Of a stretch of 53,623 bases of DNA, positions 22,933 through 31,228 are shown one piece after another (the first letter of the stretch is position 1; every line of letters begins with the position of its first letter). The DNA is from Lachnospiraceae bacterium. Its GTDB lineage: Bacteria > Bacillota > Clostridia > Lachnospirales > Lachnospiraceae. Below the pieces are notes generated by a model that worked only from the letters and a program-made list of their open reading frames with translations, was not told the DNA's origin and made no database searches. Made by a program: the position numbers and the translations under genes. The stretch is from positions 1 through 53,623 of the forward strand of contig JAILAD010000049.1 of NCBI GenBank assembly GCA_024681795.1, read 5' to 3'.

Positions 22933-23832
22933 TTAATTCTTTGCTTCCACCTTTTCATCTCCCCAGAAGAAGAGTGCGATGGTTCCCGGGCCGGAATGTG
23001 CGCCGATGGTCTTACCGATTTCAAAAATCTGAACACCGCCGTCAATACCGGTAATTCTCTCTTCAATGGCATCCTTTAACTGGGCTGCCTCATCGAGTGC
23101 ATTGAAATGTCCGAGGAAACATTTGCCGTAATAACCGGTTCCGTCCTTTGCATGCTCTACCATCTTTTCCACGGTTGCATTGATTATTTTCTTGCGGCCG
23201 CGTACTTTCTCAAATACCTTCAGTTTTCCTTCTTTGTCAACGAACATAAGAGGGCAGATATTCAGCATGTTTCCGATTGCAGCGCTTGCCGCGGAAACTC
23301 TTCCGCCGTTCTTTAAATATTTCAGATCCGTTACATAGAACCAGTGCTGCAGATAATCACGGTTTTTCAGTACAAAATCCTCGAGTTCGTCCATGGTTGC
23401 ACCGTTCTGCTTACGGGTATAAACCTCATCCACCATAAGTCCGAAACCGGGTGCAGCGGCACGGGAATCCACGGCGATAATTCTGCGTTCCGGGTATTTC
23501 TCGGATAATTCTTCCACCGCTGCCGTGCAGGCATTGTATGCACCGGATAAGCCGGAAGAGAATACCACATGGAAAATGTCCCATCCTGCCTGTAAATACG
23601 GTTCAAAAAACTCTTCATACTCCGCGGTATTCGGCTGGGACGTTTTGGGAACCACGCCTTTATCCATTAATACGGACAATTCCGTCGGAGTCATTCCTTC
23701 TCCTACCCAGTCGGTAAGAAGTTCATCGTCATTTACCTGAAAATGATAAGGAATGTACGGAATTCCTGTTTTTTCATAATATTCTTTGCTAAGGTCTGCG
23801 GGAGACTCAGTGGTTAAAATAAAATTGCTCAT
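22933..23832 (-). CDS. DegV family fatty-acid-binding protein
   Basis: A 299-residue DegV protein. The family binds one fatty acid and serves fatty acid kinase FakA as a substrate carrier. The typical N terminus (ILTTESPADLS), TSQPNTAEYEEFF, the FSSGLSGAYNA ligand-site segment, the GRVS motif (LKNGGRVSAASAAIGN) and the C-terminal GAHSGPGTIALFF are all present. Length is normal. It has its own promoter and a hairpin leader. CGGAGG lies 6 nt before the ATG. Cytoplasmic. Confidence 0.92.
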   Translation of the reverse strand: MSNFILTTESPADLSKEYYEKTGIPYIPYHFQVNDDELLTDWVGEGMTPTELSVLMDKGVVPKTSQPNTAEYEEFFEPYLQAGWDIFHVVFSSGLSGAYNACTAAVEELSEKYPERRIIAVDSRAAAPGFGLMVDEVYTRKQNGATMDELEDFVLKNRDYLQHWFYVTDLKYLKNGGRVSAASAAIGNMLNICPLMFVDKEGKLKVFEKVRGRKKIINATVEKMVEHAKDGTGYYGKCFLGHFNALDEAAQLKDAIEERITGIDGGVQIFEIGKTIGAHSGPGTIALFFWGDEKVEAKN

Positions 23833-23859
23833 TTCATCCTCCGGTTATTTACTGAAATC

Positions 23860-23908
23860 CGGCTTCCCTTCCGCTTACACCTAAGACCTCGCGGTCAGAC
23901 GGAAGCCG
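23860..23908 (-). promoter_or_regulatory. Structured 5' leader of degV
   Basis: CGGCTTCC (23860-23867) can pair with GGAAGCCG (23901-23908); CTTCCG (23868-23873) can pair with CGGAAG (23900-23905) instead. Inside, GACC/GGTC at 23885-23896 encloses a loop that reads GCGA (GNRA type) on the minus strand. It lies between promoter and ribosome binding site, with two alternative outer pairings, and no T-run. It may be a leader control element; I do not recognise a riboswitch class. Confidence 0.45.
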
Positions 23909-23926
23909 CAATAACGAGTTTAACAG

Positions 23927-23957
23927 ATTTTACCCTTTGTTGCATCAAAAAGGTCAA
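23927..23957 (-). promoter_or_regulatory. Probable degV promoter
   Basis: On the minus strand TTGACC (23957-23952) and TAAAAT (23932-23927) are 19 nt apart, a long spacing. It would start transcription just before the structured leader. Confidence 0.45.
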
Positions 23958-23996
23958 TTCTTTTTAAAAAATTAAGAAATCGGTCCTCCGCCGAAA

Positions 23997-24992
23997 CTAC
24001 CTGTTTTCACGGAAATACGGAATTCCGAGACTGGCGGGAGGTCTGTGGTCTTTTTTGTTTCGCATGCTGGTAATGACCAGTACAAGCAGAGTTACCACAT
24101 ACGGAATCATTTTATACAGTTCCTTAAGCTCCATATGATCCATTCCGGCCGGAATATAAAGGTAAATAATGTAAAGTCCGCCGAACAGAATCGAAGCAAT
24201 TATTCCGATGCCCGGTTTCCAGATACAGAAAATTACAAGCGCGATTGCAAGCCATCCACGGTCGCCGAACGCATCGTTGGACCAGATTCCGCTTGCATAA
24301 TCCATTACATAATACAGTCCGCCGAGACCGGCAACCATACAGCCGGCACAGGTTGCAATGTATTTGTAAAGCGTTACGTTGATTCCCACCGCATCGGCAG
24401 TCGCGGGATTTTCTCCCACCGCACGAAGGTGCAGACCCATCCTGGTCTTTTTCAGCATAAATCCTGCATAAACCGCAAGAGCAATGGAAAGATATGCCAA
24501 AAATCCGTAACTTAAAAAGACTTTTCCGAACCACCCGAGATTTCCGGCAAACGGAAGGGATTTACTGAAGTAGGCGCTCGTCCTCGAAAGTGCGATTGTC
24601 GGAACATCCGAGCCGGACAGTTTGATTAAGGAACCTCCGAAGAAATTACCGAATCCGACGCCGAAAGTCGTCATGGCAAGACCGGTTACATTCTGGTTTG
24701 CCCGTAACGTTACCGTCAGGAAACAGTATAATAAGCCCATTAGCAGCGATCCGATTAAGGAACATAAAAGCGGAATACCGATTGCAAGAATGCCGACCAT
24801 TCCGCCGCCTTTCGTTGCCTGTTCATATGCGAATGCCCCGATTACGCCGCAGATTCCGCCGACGTACATGACACCCGGGATTCCGAGATTCAAGTTTCCG
24901 GATTTTTCGGTAATGATTTCTCCGGTACATCCGAATAACAACGGAACGCTCTGTCCGATTGCGCGGGGAATAAATGCAACCAAATCAATCAT
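23997..24992 (-). CDS. Nucleoside ABC transporter permease (NupQ/YufQ type)
   Basis: A 331-residue permease with about eight to ten hydrophobic segments. LNLGIPGVMYVGG near the N terminus and RMGLHLRAVGENPATADAVGI, the cytoplasmic coupling loop, are characteristic of BMP-family nucleoside importer permeases. It pairs with the permease encoded just upstream to form the channel. Its ATG overlaps the preceding stop by 4 nt (ATGA). It is the last gene of the transporter operon; no strong terminator follows before degV. Confidence 0.9.
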   Translation of the reverse strand: MIDLVAFIPRAIGQSVPLLFGCTGEIITEKSGNLNLGIPGVMYVGGICGVIGAFAYEQATKGGGMVGILAIGIPLLCSLIGSLLMGLLYCFLTVTLRANQNVTGLAMTTFGVGFGNFFGGSLIKLSGSDVPTIALSRTSAYFSKSLPFAGNLGWFGKVFLSYGFLAYLSIALAVYAGFMLKKTRMGLHLRAVGENPATADAVGINVTLYKYIATCAGCMVAGLGGLYYVMDYASGIWSNDAFGDRGWLAIALVIFCIWKPGIGIIASILFGGLYIIYLYIPAGMDHMELKELYKMIPYVVTLLVLVITSMRNKKDHRPPASLGIPYFRENR

Positions 24993-26092
24993 GCTTCATT
25001 CCCTCCTTTCTTTTTTCCCGAGAAAATGACCTGATATTCAATGAAAAATTCACATCCGATGATAAAGAACAGAATAATTCCCGTTATGATATCCCCGAAT
25101 GACTGGTTTAATCCGCAGGATGTGGAAATCTCCGATGCTCCGTGACCTAAGAACACAATCAGGAGGCTTGCAAAAATCATCGTAACCGGATTAAACTTGG
25201 CAAGCCACGAAACCATAACCGCCGTGAAACCCTGTCCTCCGGTAATCGTCGTCGTAATCGTATGATGGATGCTGCCGACCAGCAGAAGACCCGCAAGTCC
25301 GCAGAGTGCACCGGAAATCAGCATGGTTCTTATAATCACCAGTCCCGGACGGATTCCGACATATCTGGCCGTCTTCTCACTCTCTCCGACAACCGCGATT
25401 TCGTATCCCTGTTTCGTATATTTCAGATAAATAAACATTCCGACGGTCGCAAGAACCGCAATCATAATCGTTAAAAGATACTTGTTTCCGATTTCCAGAA
25501 GCCATCCGGCATTGGTACTCTGGTTAATGATACCGATTTTTCCCGAGCCTTTCGGAACTTCCCAGTAGATTGTAAAATACGCCACAATCTGGATGGCGAT
25601 ATAGTTCATCATCAGGGTGGAAAGCGTTTCGTTGGTATTCCATTTTGCTTTAAAAATCGCCGGAATTACGCCCCACAGTGCCCCGAGGGTAACACTCGAT
25701 ACTATCATGCACAGTGCAACGAGCGGGTCGGGGATTTTATCTCCGAGTACAATCATGCAGGCAGCGGCTCCCAGACCTCCCATCAGGACCTGTCCTTCTC
25801 CGCCGATATTCCAGAACTTCATTTTAAATGCCGGTGTCAGGGCAAGCGAAATCAGAAGAAGAACGGAGGTATCCTGTAAGGTAACCCAGGTTTTCCGGCT
25901 CGAACCGAATGCACCCGTAATAACCGCGGAAAATACGGAGAGCGGGTTCATCTTGGTCGTAATAACCGTCACGATTGCACAGACGAGTACCGCCGATAAA
26001 ACCGCAATTCCCCTTACCACCCACTGTTTCTTAAGGGGCATGTCTTTTCTTTTTACGATGTGGAACAGAGGTTCCTTAGTTTCTTTTTTCAA
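24989..26092 (-). CDS. Nucleoside ABC transporter permease (NupP/YufP type)
   Basis: A 367-residue permease. A basic N terminus (HIVKRKDMPLKKQW) precedes the first helix. MKFWNIGGEGQVLMGGLGAA and EIAVVGESEKTARYVGI are the family's conserved segments, the second being the ATPase-coupling loop. It forms the membrane channel with its downstream partner. The start appears to be a TTG at 26092, overlapping the ATPase gene's stop (TTGA), with a GGGGGG stretch upstream; no better-placed ATG exists nearby. Confidence 0.9.
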   Translation of the reverse strand: MKKETKEPLFHIVKRKDMPLKKQWVVRGIAVLSAVLVCAIVTVITTKMNPLSVFSAVITGAFGSSRKTWVTLQDTSVLLLISLALTPAFKMKFWNIGGEGQVLMGGLGAAACMIVLGDKIPDPLVALCMIVSSVTLGALWGVIPAIFKAKWNTNETLSTLMMNYIAIQIVAYFTIYWEVPKGSGKIGIINQSTNAGWLLEIGNKYLLTIMIAVLATVGMFIYLKYTKQGYEIAVVGESEKTARYVGIRPGLVIIRTMLISGALCGLAGLLLVGSIHHTITTTITGGQGFTAVMVSWLAKFNPVTMIFASLLIVFLGHGASEISTSCGLNQSFGDIITGIILFFIIGCEFFIEYQVIFSGKKKGGNEA

Positions 26093-27678
26093 CTTCTTTT
26101 CCCCCCCACACTCATCATCATAAGACCAACTTCATCCTTATTTGCCGTACGTCCGTCCACAAGGCCGCTGACTTTTCCGCCGCAAAGCACCAGAATACGG
26201 TCCGACAGTTCCAGTAAAACGTCCAGATCCTCGCCGACATAAATAACGGCGGAACCGGCTTCTTTCTGCTTATTGATCAGTTCGTATATGGTATAGGATG
26301 AATTAATATCAAGGCCGCGTACCGCGTAGGCCGTAAGCAATACTTTCGGGTTCGACGCAATTTCCCTTCCGACCAGAACCTTCTGTACGTTACCGCCGGA
26401 AAGATTCTTTACCGGAACGGACAAACCGGGCGTTACGACACTTAAATCCTCCACAACCGTTTCCGCCAGGTGTCTCGGCTCTTTTCTGTTTGTGAAAAGA
26501 TGACCGTCACGGAAGGAACGAAGCATCATATTGTCCGGAATATTCATGGATCCGACCAGACCCATGCCGAGACGGTCCTCCGGAATAAAGGACAATGCAA
26601 CACCTTTTTGCTGTATTTTTAAGGGACTTAAGTTCATTAAATCCGTTTTGGAGCCGTCATCTTCCACATAGTAAACATGACCGGATTCAACACTCTGAAG
26701 CCCGGCAATCGCCTCTAAAAGTTCTTTCTGACCGCATCCGGAAATTCCTGCTATTCCCAGAATCTCGCCGGAATTTGCGGTGAATGAAACGTCCGAAATT
26801 TTCGGAACCCCTTCTTCGTCCAGAATGGTAAGATTCTCCACAATGATTTTCGGAGTCGGATTTACGGGATCCTTCCGCTCGATATTTAAAGAAACCGCAT
26901 GGCCGACCATCATGTTCGTCATCTCCTGGATGTCGGAATCTTCCGTGGCCATTTCTCCGATATACTGTCCTTTTCTTAAGACAACCACACGGTCCGAGAT
27001 TTCTTTTACCTCATGCATTTTATGCGTAATAATGATGATGGATTTGTTATCGTTACGCATTTTCCACATGACACGGAACAGACGCTCCGCTTCCTGCGGG
27101 GTAAGTACCGCCGTCGGCTCGTCGAGAATCAGAATATTCGCTCCGCGGTACAGCACCTTTACAATCTCGACGGTCTGTTTTTCCGATACGTTCATGTCAT
27201 ATACTTTTTTGTTCGGTTCGATGACAAAGCCGTATTTGTCGCAGATTGCACGGATTTTCTCTTCCGCTTCCTTTAAATTCAGTTTCCCGGGAAGTCCCAG
27301 AACAATATTTTCCGTGGCGGTAAGCACGTCCACGAGTTTAAAATGCTGATGCACCATTCCGACTCCGAGGGCAAGCGCGTCCCTCGGGGAAGTGATTTTT
27401 ACTTCTTTTCCGTCGATAAAAATCTGTCCCTCATCCGGATAATAAATGCCGGAAATCATATTCATCAGGGTCGTTTTTCCGCTTCCGTTTTCGCCGAGAA
27501 GTGCAAGAATTTCGCCTTTTTTTACACCCATGGAAACATTATCGTTTGCCACGACTTCTCCAAAGCGTTTCGTAATGCCCTTTAATTCGATTGCATACTC
27601 TTCCGAAGGCATCGCACTTTTTTTCAAACCGACTTCTCCCGAACCCTTGTCGGTTGCGGGGAGTTCATTCTCATTCAT
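26089..27678 (-). CDS. Nucleoside ABC transporter ATP-binding protein, two ATPase modules
   Basis: A 529-residue tandem ATPase of the sugar/nucleoside importer class. Module 1 has Walker A GENGSGKTT (about residue 62), a signature MNVSEKQTVEI and Walker B ILILDEPTAVL. Module 2 has a divergent P-loop ISGCGQKE, the signature LSGGNVQKV, and VLLTAYAVRGLDI in place of the usual Walker B-EQPTRGLD. A degenerate second module is usual in this class, but loss of the Gln/Pro/Thr there is marked. It drives the two permeases that follow. CAGGAG precedes the ATG. Dispersed repeats and a terminator separate it from the binding-protein gene. Confidence 0.92.
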   Translation of the reverse strand: MNENELPATDKGSGEVGLKKSAMPSEEYAIELKGITKRFGEVVANDNVSMGVKKGEILALLGENGSGKTTLMNMISGIYYPDEGQIFIDGKEVKITSPRDALALGVGMVHQHFKLVDVLTATENIVLGLPGKLNLKEAEEKIRAICDKYGFVIEPNKKVYDMNVSEKQTVEIVKVLYRGANILILDEPTAVLTPQEAERLFRVMWKMRNDNKSIIIITHKMHEVKEISDRVVVLRKGQYIGEMATEDSDIQEMTNMMVGHAVSLNIERKDPVNPTPKIIVENLTILDEEGVPKISDVSFTANSGEILGIAGISGCGQKELLEAIAGLQSVESGHVYYVEDDGSKTDLMNLSPLKIQQKGVALSFIPEDRLGMGLVGSMNIPDNMMLRSFRDGHLFTNRKEPRHLAETVVEDLSVVTPGLSVPVKNLSGGNVQKVLVGREIASNPKVLLTAYAVRGLDINSSYTIYELINKQKEAGSAVIYVGEDLDVLLELSDRILVLCGGKVSGLVDGRTANKDEVGLMMMSVGGKRS

Positions 27679-27696
27679 TGCTGTTCTCCTGTACGC

Positions 27697-27761
27697 GTAA
27701 TGGGGTCACGCGTAATGGGGTCAGGCACCATTACAAATGTAATGGGGTCAGGTACCATTAC
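27697..27761. repeat. Dispersed 23-nt repeat, site B: two tandem units plus partial
   Basis: Two units (27712-27734 and 27739-27761), separated by 4 nt, each begin GTAATGGGGTCAGG and end CCATTAC, so each can form a small hairpin. A partial copy lies at 27697-27708. It sits between the binding-protein terminator and the ATPase start. Same family as sites at 2365 and 33793. Confidence 0.85.
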
Positions 27762-27770
27762 GTTAAAAAA

Positions 27771-27803
27771 AATAAAAGAAAGGCGGTATGCAAACCGCCT
27801 TTC
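27771..27803 (-). terminator. Intra-operon terminator after the binding-protein gene
   Basis: GAAAGGCGGT (27778-27787) pairs with ACCGCCTTTC (27794-27803), followed on the minus strand by a T-rich stretch. It should let the binding protein be made in excess over the ATPase and permeases, as needed for ABC importers. Confidence 0.8.
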
Positions 27804-27847
27804 AATTTTATCACATTTCGAATACTACTATCAAGTACGCACGGGAA

Positions 27848-29041
27848 TTATTGTTTCGTATCAAGAAGCGTAATTCCGTCAATTTTCAGGTCAAAGTAAG
27901 GTGCGGAACGGAAGCCTTCACCGGATTCCGCAAAATATCCGTCCACGATTACTTCATGATCCCCGGCATACTCCGGATCGGTATCAACGTCTGCCATGTA
28001 GCTGTTTACAATCTCTCCGTCTACGGTAAATGTGCTGACATCAAATACCTTCTCGGTTCCCTGAATTAATCTCTCCTTTACTTCCGCAACCTTCTCGGCT
28101 GTTCCGGGAGCAGCAGCGGGACCGAAATCGGTGAGTTCGATGGAACCGGTTCCGATGGTACCTACGTAATCGGTAGGGATTTCCTTACCTTCCTTGGTAT
28201 TCTTGATTGCCATTGTATAGTAAGGTGTCCAGTTGATTCTGGAAGATACGATAAAGGTATTCGGGCAGGCATCTACGGTACTTCCGTTGTAGGAAACATC
28301 AGGAACACCTGCATTCTCACATGCAGTGGGAGCACCCATGGAATCGGCATGCTGGGAAATCAGGACGCAGCCGCCGTCGATTAACTTGGTAGCAGCTTCC
28401 TTCTCAGCGGTCTCGTCATACCAGGAACCGGTAAAGGTTACGTCCATGGTAGCGCTCGGGCAAATGGAACGTGCGCCCAGGAAGAAAGAGGTATAACCGG
28501 AAATAACTTCTGCATAGGTATATGCACCGATATAACCGATCTTGCACTGATCTTCGGTAATCTCGCCGTTATCGATCATTTCATTTAACTTCATACCTGC
28601 GGCAACGCCTGCAAGGTAACGTCCTTCGTAAATGGAAGCGAATGCATTGTGATAATTCTTAAGACCTTCCGTATGTGCCTTTGTTCCGGTAGAGTGGCAG
28701 AACTGAACATCCGGATACTCTTTTGCCGCTTCAATCATATAATCCTCATGACCGAAACTGTCTGCGAAAATAATGTCGCAGCCCGAATCCGCAAGTTCAC
28801 ATGCCGCATCGTAGCACTCCTGACCCTCGGGAATGTTGGTCTTCAAAACATACTCCACGCCGAGAAGTTCGCAGGACTCCTTTGCTGCGTTGATGAAGTT
28901 TAAGTCATAGGTGGAATTTTCGTCATGAAGGAAAATAAAACCTACCTTAAAATCATCGCCCTTCGTTGCACCGCCGCCTGCACAGCCGACAAGGCCGAGC
29001 ATCAGGGTACAGATTAAAAGAATACTTAAAAACTTTTTCAT
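27848..29041 (-). CDS. BMP-family nucleoside-binding lipoprotein
   Basis: A 397-residue substrate-binding protein of the basic membrane protein (Med/BMP, PnrA) family. A signal peptide with lipobox LVGC (about residues 17-20) and a Gly-rich linker anchor it outside the membrane. FIFLHDENSTYDLNFINAAKE, DIIFADSFGHEDYM and the pocket segment VLISQHADSMGAPTAC are typical. It captures nucleosides and passes them to the permeases encoded downstream. AGGAGG precedes the ATG, and a clear promoter lies 58 bp upstream. Purine nucleosides are the likely ligand, by family. Confidence 0.92.
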   Translation of the reverse strand: MKKFLSILLICTLMLGLVGCAGGGATKGDDFKVGFIFLHDENSTYDLNFINAAKESCELLGVEYVLKTNIPEGQECYDAACELADSGCDIIFADSFGHEDYMIEAAKEYPDVQFCHSTGTKAHTEGLKNYHNAFASIYEGRYLAGVAAGMKLNEMIDNGEITEDQCKIGYIGAYTYAEVISGYTSFFLGARSICPSATMDVTFTGSWYDETAEKEAATKLIDGGCVLISQHADSMGAPTACENAGVPDVSYNGSTVDACPNTFIVSSRINWTPYYTMAIKNTKEGKEIPTDYVGTIGTGSIELTDFGPAAAPGTAEKVAEVKERLIQGTEKVFDVSTFTVDGEIVNSYMADVDTDPEYAGDHEVIVDGYFAESGEGFRSAPYFDLKIDGITLLDTKQ

Positions 29042-29098
29042 TTTGTCCTCCTGTTTTTTGAAAAATTCATCCGAATTTTCTTTAATTGTGACAAAGAA

Positions 29099-29127
29099 AG
29101 TATAGTCTCAATATTTTGGAGTGTCAA
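29099..29127 (-). promoter_or_regulatory. Promoter of the nucleoside transporter operon
   Basis: On the minus strand TTGACA (29127-29122) and TATACT (29104-29099) are separated by 17 nt. No purine riboswitch or PurR box was recognised in the short leader. Confidence 0.78.
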
Positions 29128-29192
29128 TTCAAATATATGTTCTTTCCTGCTACAATTCTCGTTCTTTTCCCGTTGAAAATCGCATCATTCTG

Positions 29193-29221
29193 TTGAGCAA
29201 AAGGCGCAAAAACGATATAAT
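29193..29221 (+). promoter_or_regulatory. Promoter of the DUF4230-xpt pair
   Basis: TTGAGC (29193-29198) and TATAAT (29216-29221) are separated by 17 nt, 58 bp before the start of the DUF4230 gene. Confidence 0.7.
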
Positions 29222-29279
29222 AAAAACAGTATTTTTTTCAGTCATTTCTGCAGTGTTTTGTTAGAAGGGAGAACCCGCA

Positions 29280-29915
29280 ATGGCAGACGAAGAATTACGT
29301 AACACGGAAAACGAAGCCCGTTCGGCAAAGAAAAAAGGAATCGCAATCGGTCTTATCATCGCTCTTGCGGTTGTACTGGTATTTCTTCTGTTGATTGGAA
29401 CGGGGCTTGCGGTTTTCTTCGGAACGAAATCCATGTACAATAAAAAACCCCAGATTACTTCCGCAATGCTTGCCCAGAAACTGGAGGGCGCCAGCGACCT
29501 GACCTCCGCAAGACTTACCTATCAGGGTGTCATTCATTACGATGACGGAGGAATCCCGTTTCTGACGCAAAAGAAATATACCATGGTCTATTCCGCCGAA
29601 GTCGAAGCCGGCATTGATTTATCCGGTGTGGAAATCGAAGTGACGGACGATACCGTAAAAGTCAAACTTCCCGACGTCGACGTGGAAGATCCCGTTGTTG
29701 ACATGGATTCCATCGAATTTTACGATGATTCCTTTGCACTCTTCGACTGGGAAACCAAAGAAGACGGAATCGATGCGGTAAAAGAAGCCGAAAAGGACTG
29801 CAAGGAAAAAATCGACATTGCAAGTCTCGAAGGCGAAGCATATGAAAACGCAAAAAAGGTAGTGGAAGAACTGCTTAAGGATGCCGTGGACGGCAGAACC
29901 ATCGAAATAGAATAA
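29280..29915 (+). CDS. DUF4230 membrane-anchored protein
   Basis: A 211-residue protein. A short charged N terminus, one membrane helix (about residues 22-48) and a DUF4230-like outer domain (SARLTYQGVIHYDDGG, VEIEVTDDTVKVKLPDV) are seen. The C terminus is acidic and helical. Members of this family are of unknown function and are usually surface-exposed. GAAGGGAG precedes the ATG. xpt follows 30 nt downstream on the same transcript, but no functional link is evident. Confidence 0.75.
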   Translation: MADEELRNTENEARSAKKKGIAIGLIIALAVVLVFLLLIGTGLAVFFGTKSMYNKKPQITSAMLAQKLEGASDLTSARLTYQGVIHYDDGGIPFLTQKKYTMVYSAEVEAGIDLSGVEIEVTDDTVKVKLPDVDVEDPVVDMDSIEFYDDSFALFDWETKEDGIDAVKEAEKDCKEKIDIASLEGEAYENAKKVVEELLKDAVDGRTIEIE

Positions 29916-29945
29916 TCATAAATTCATACCAAGGAGGGCGGATTC

Positions 29946-30521
29946 GTGAAACTGCTTGAGGAAAAAATCCGGAAAGAAGGAATCGTAAAAGAAGGAAATG
30001 TCTTAAAGGTGGATGCTTTCCTGAATCACCAGATGGATGTGGAACTCTTCCACGAAATGGGTCAGGAATGGAAACGCCTTTTTGAAGGCCGGAAAATCAA
30101 CAAAATTCTGACCATCGAGGCTTCCGGTATCGGAATTGCCTGTGTCGCGGCCGGGGTATTTCATGTTCCCGTTGTTTTTGCAAAAAAAACAGCGAGCATT
30201 AACCTGGACGGAGAAATGTTCACTTCCAAGGTCGAATCTTTTACGAAGAAAAAAGTCTTCGATATTATTGTTTCAAAGAAATTTTTAGGCCCCGACGATC
30301 ATATTTTAATCATCGACGATTTTCTTGCAAACGGATGTGCCGTTATGGGCCTGATTGATTTAATCAATGAATCCGGAGCCACACTGGAAGGTGTCGGAAT
30401 TGCCATTGAAAAAGGCTTCCAGCAGGGAGGAAAATTAATCCGCGACCGCGGCATTCAGCTCGAATCCCTTGCAATCGTGGAATCCATGAATGCCGACACC
30501 GGAGAAATCATATTCCGGTAA
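29946..30521 (+). CDS. xpt: Xanthine phosphoribosyltransferase
   Basis: A 191-residue enzyme that converts xanthine and PRPP to [23 protein letters not shown], the PRPP-binding loop [12 protein letters not shown] and a [12 protein letters not shown] segment match Bacillus Xpt over the full length. The start is GTG at 29946 with AAGGAGGG upstream; no closer ATG exists. No guanine riboswitch precedes it. It works with the nucleoside transporter and adenine deaminase nearby in purine salvage. A strong terminator follows. Confidence 0.93.
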   Translation: MKLLEEKIRKEGIVKEGNVLKVDAFLNHQMDVELFHEMGQEWKRLFEGRKINKILTIEASGIGIACVAAGVFHVPVVFAKKTASINLDGEMFTSKVESFTKKKVFDIIVSKKFLGPDDHILIIDDFLANGCAVMGLIDLINESGATLEGVGIAIEKGFQQGGKLIRDRGIQLESLAIVESMNADTGEIIFR

Positions 30522-30532
30522 AAACAATAAAA

Positions 30533-30561
30533 AGCCCCGCGTATTGCGGGGCTTCATTATT
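30533..30561 (+). terminator. Terminator after xpt
   Basis: AGCCCCGC (30533-30540) pairs with GCGGGGCT (30546-30553), 5-nt loop, followed by a T-rich TCATTATT stretch. The A-rich 5' flank may allow weak function in the other direction. Confidence 0.82.
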
Positions 30562-30602
30562 ATACAATAATATAATTAAACATTTTATTCCGAAACGGAA
30601 AC

Positions 30603-31094
30603 TTATGCTTCTGCCTTCGGCTGGTCGGAAGTACAATGAGGGCACTTCGTTGCCTCGATATTGATTTCGGATTTGCAGTAAGGACAAATCTTGGTGGTAG
30701 GAGCTGCTGCTTCCTCGTCTGCTTTTTTCTTCTTTGCAAGGTTGGATGCCTTGTTAATGGACTTGATTAAGATGAATAACGCAAGTGCGGTAATGAAGAA
30801 CGTAATAATTGCAGCGATGAAATTTCCGAATCCGAGTACAGGATACTCAATCGGGTTTCTTCTGAAGAAATCAACGTTCTCATTCAGGAACTTAATCCAC
30901 GGAGCCTTGACCGTTATATTCAGTGCCGCAAAACTGATACCGCCTAAGATGGTATTAATCAAAGGATTGATAATGTCGCCTACCAGACTGTTAACAATCG
31001 CGGTAAACGCGCCGCCGATGATGATACCTACTGCCATATCCAGGACGTTTCCCTTGGATACAAAATCCTTAAATTCTCCTATTAATTTTTTCAT
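30603..31094 (-). CDS. mscL: Large-conductance mechanosensitive channel with zinc ribbon
   Basis: A 163-residue MscL. MKKLIGEFKDFVSKGNVLDMAVGIIIGGAFTAIV, first part shown by its family pattern over residues 1-34, is the N-terminal amphipathic and pore helix; the second helix is about residues 85-112. The pore opens under membrane tension to release osmolytes. The C terminus carries an extra zinc ribbon (CPYCKS and CPHCTS, two CxxC pairs) after a Lys-rich and Ala-rich linker, absent from standard MscL. AGGAGGGGG precedes the ATG. It sits next to other ion-homeostasis genes. Confidence 0.93.
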   Translation of the reverse strand: MKKLIGEFKDFVSKGNVLDMAVGIIIGGAFTAIVNSLVGDIINPLINTILGGISFAALNITVKAPWIKFLNENVDFFRRNPIEYPVLGFGNFIAAIITFFITALALFILIKSINKASNLAKKKKADEEAAAPTTKICPYCKSEINIEATKCPHCTSDQPKAEA

Positions 31095-31228
31095 GTGTTG
31101 CCCCCTCCTTTGGTTTGTGGTCTTTTTTATATTTTAATATCCGGATCGGGAAGCATTTTCCGTCTTTCGGATAATAAAACCTTTTTTGTACTGCCCTGAT
31201 TATTTCGTTATTTCCCGAAATATGTTTC

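Noticed and set aside
29222-29945. A guanine riboswitch controlling xpt
   Set aside because: xpt follows the DUF4230 gene by 30 nt, and the leader of the pair shows no purine aptamer core.
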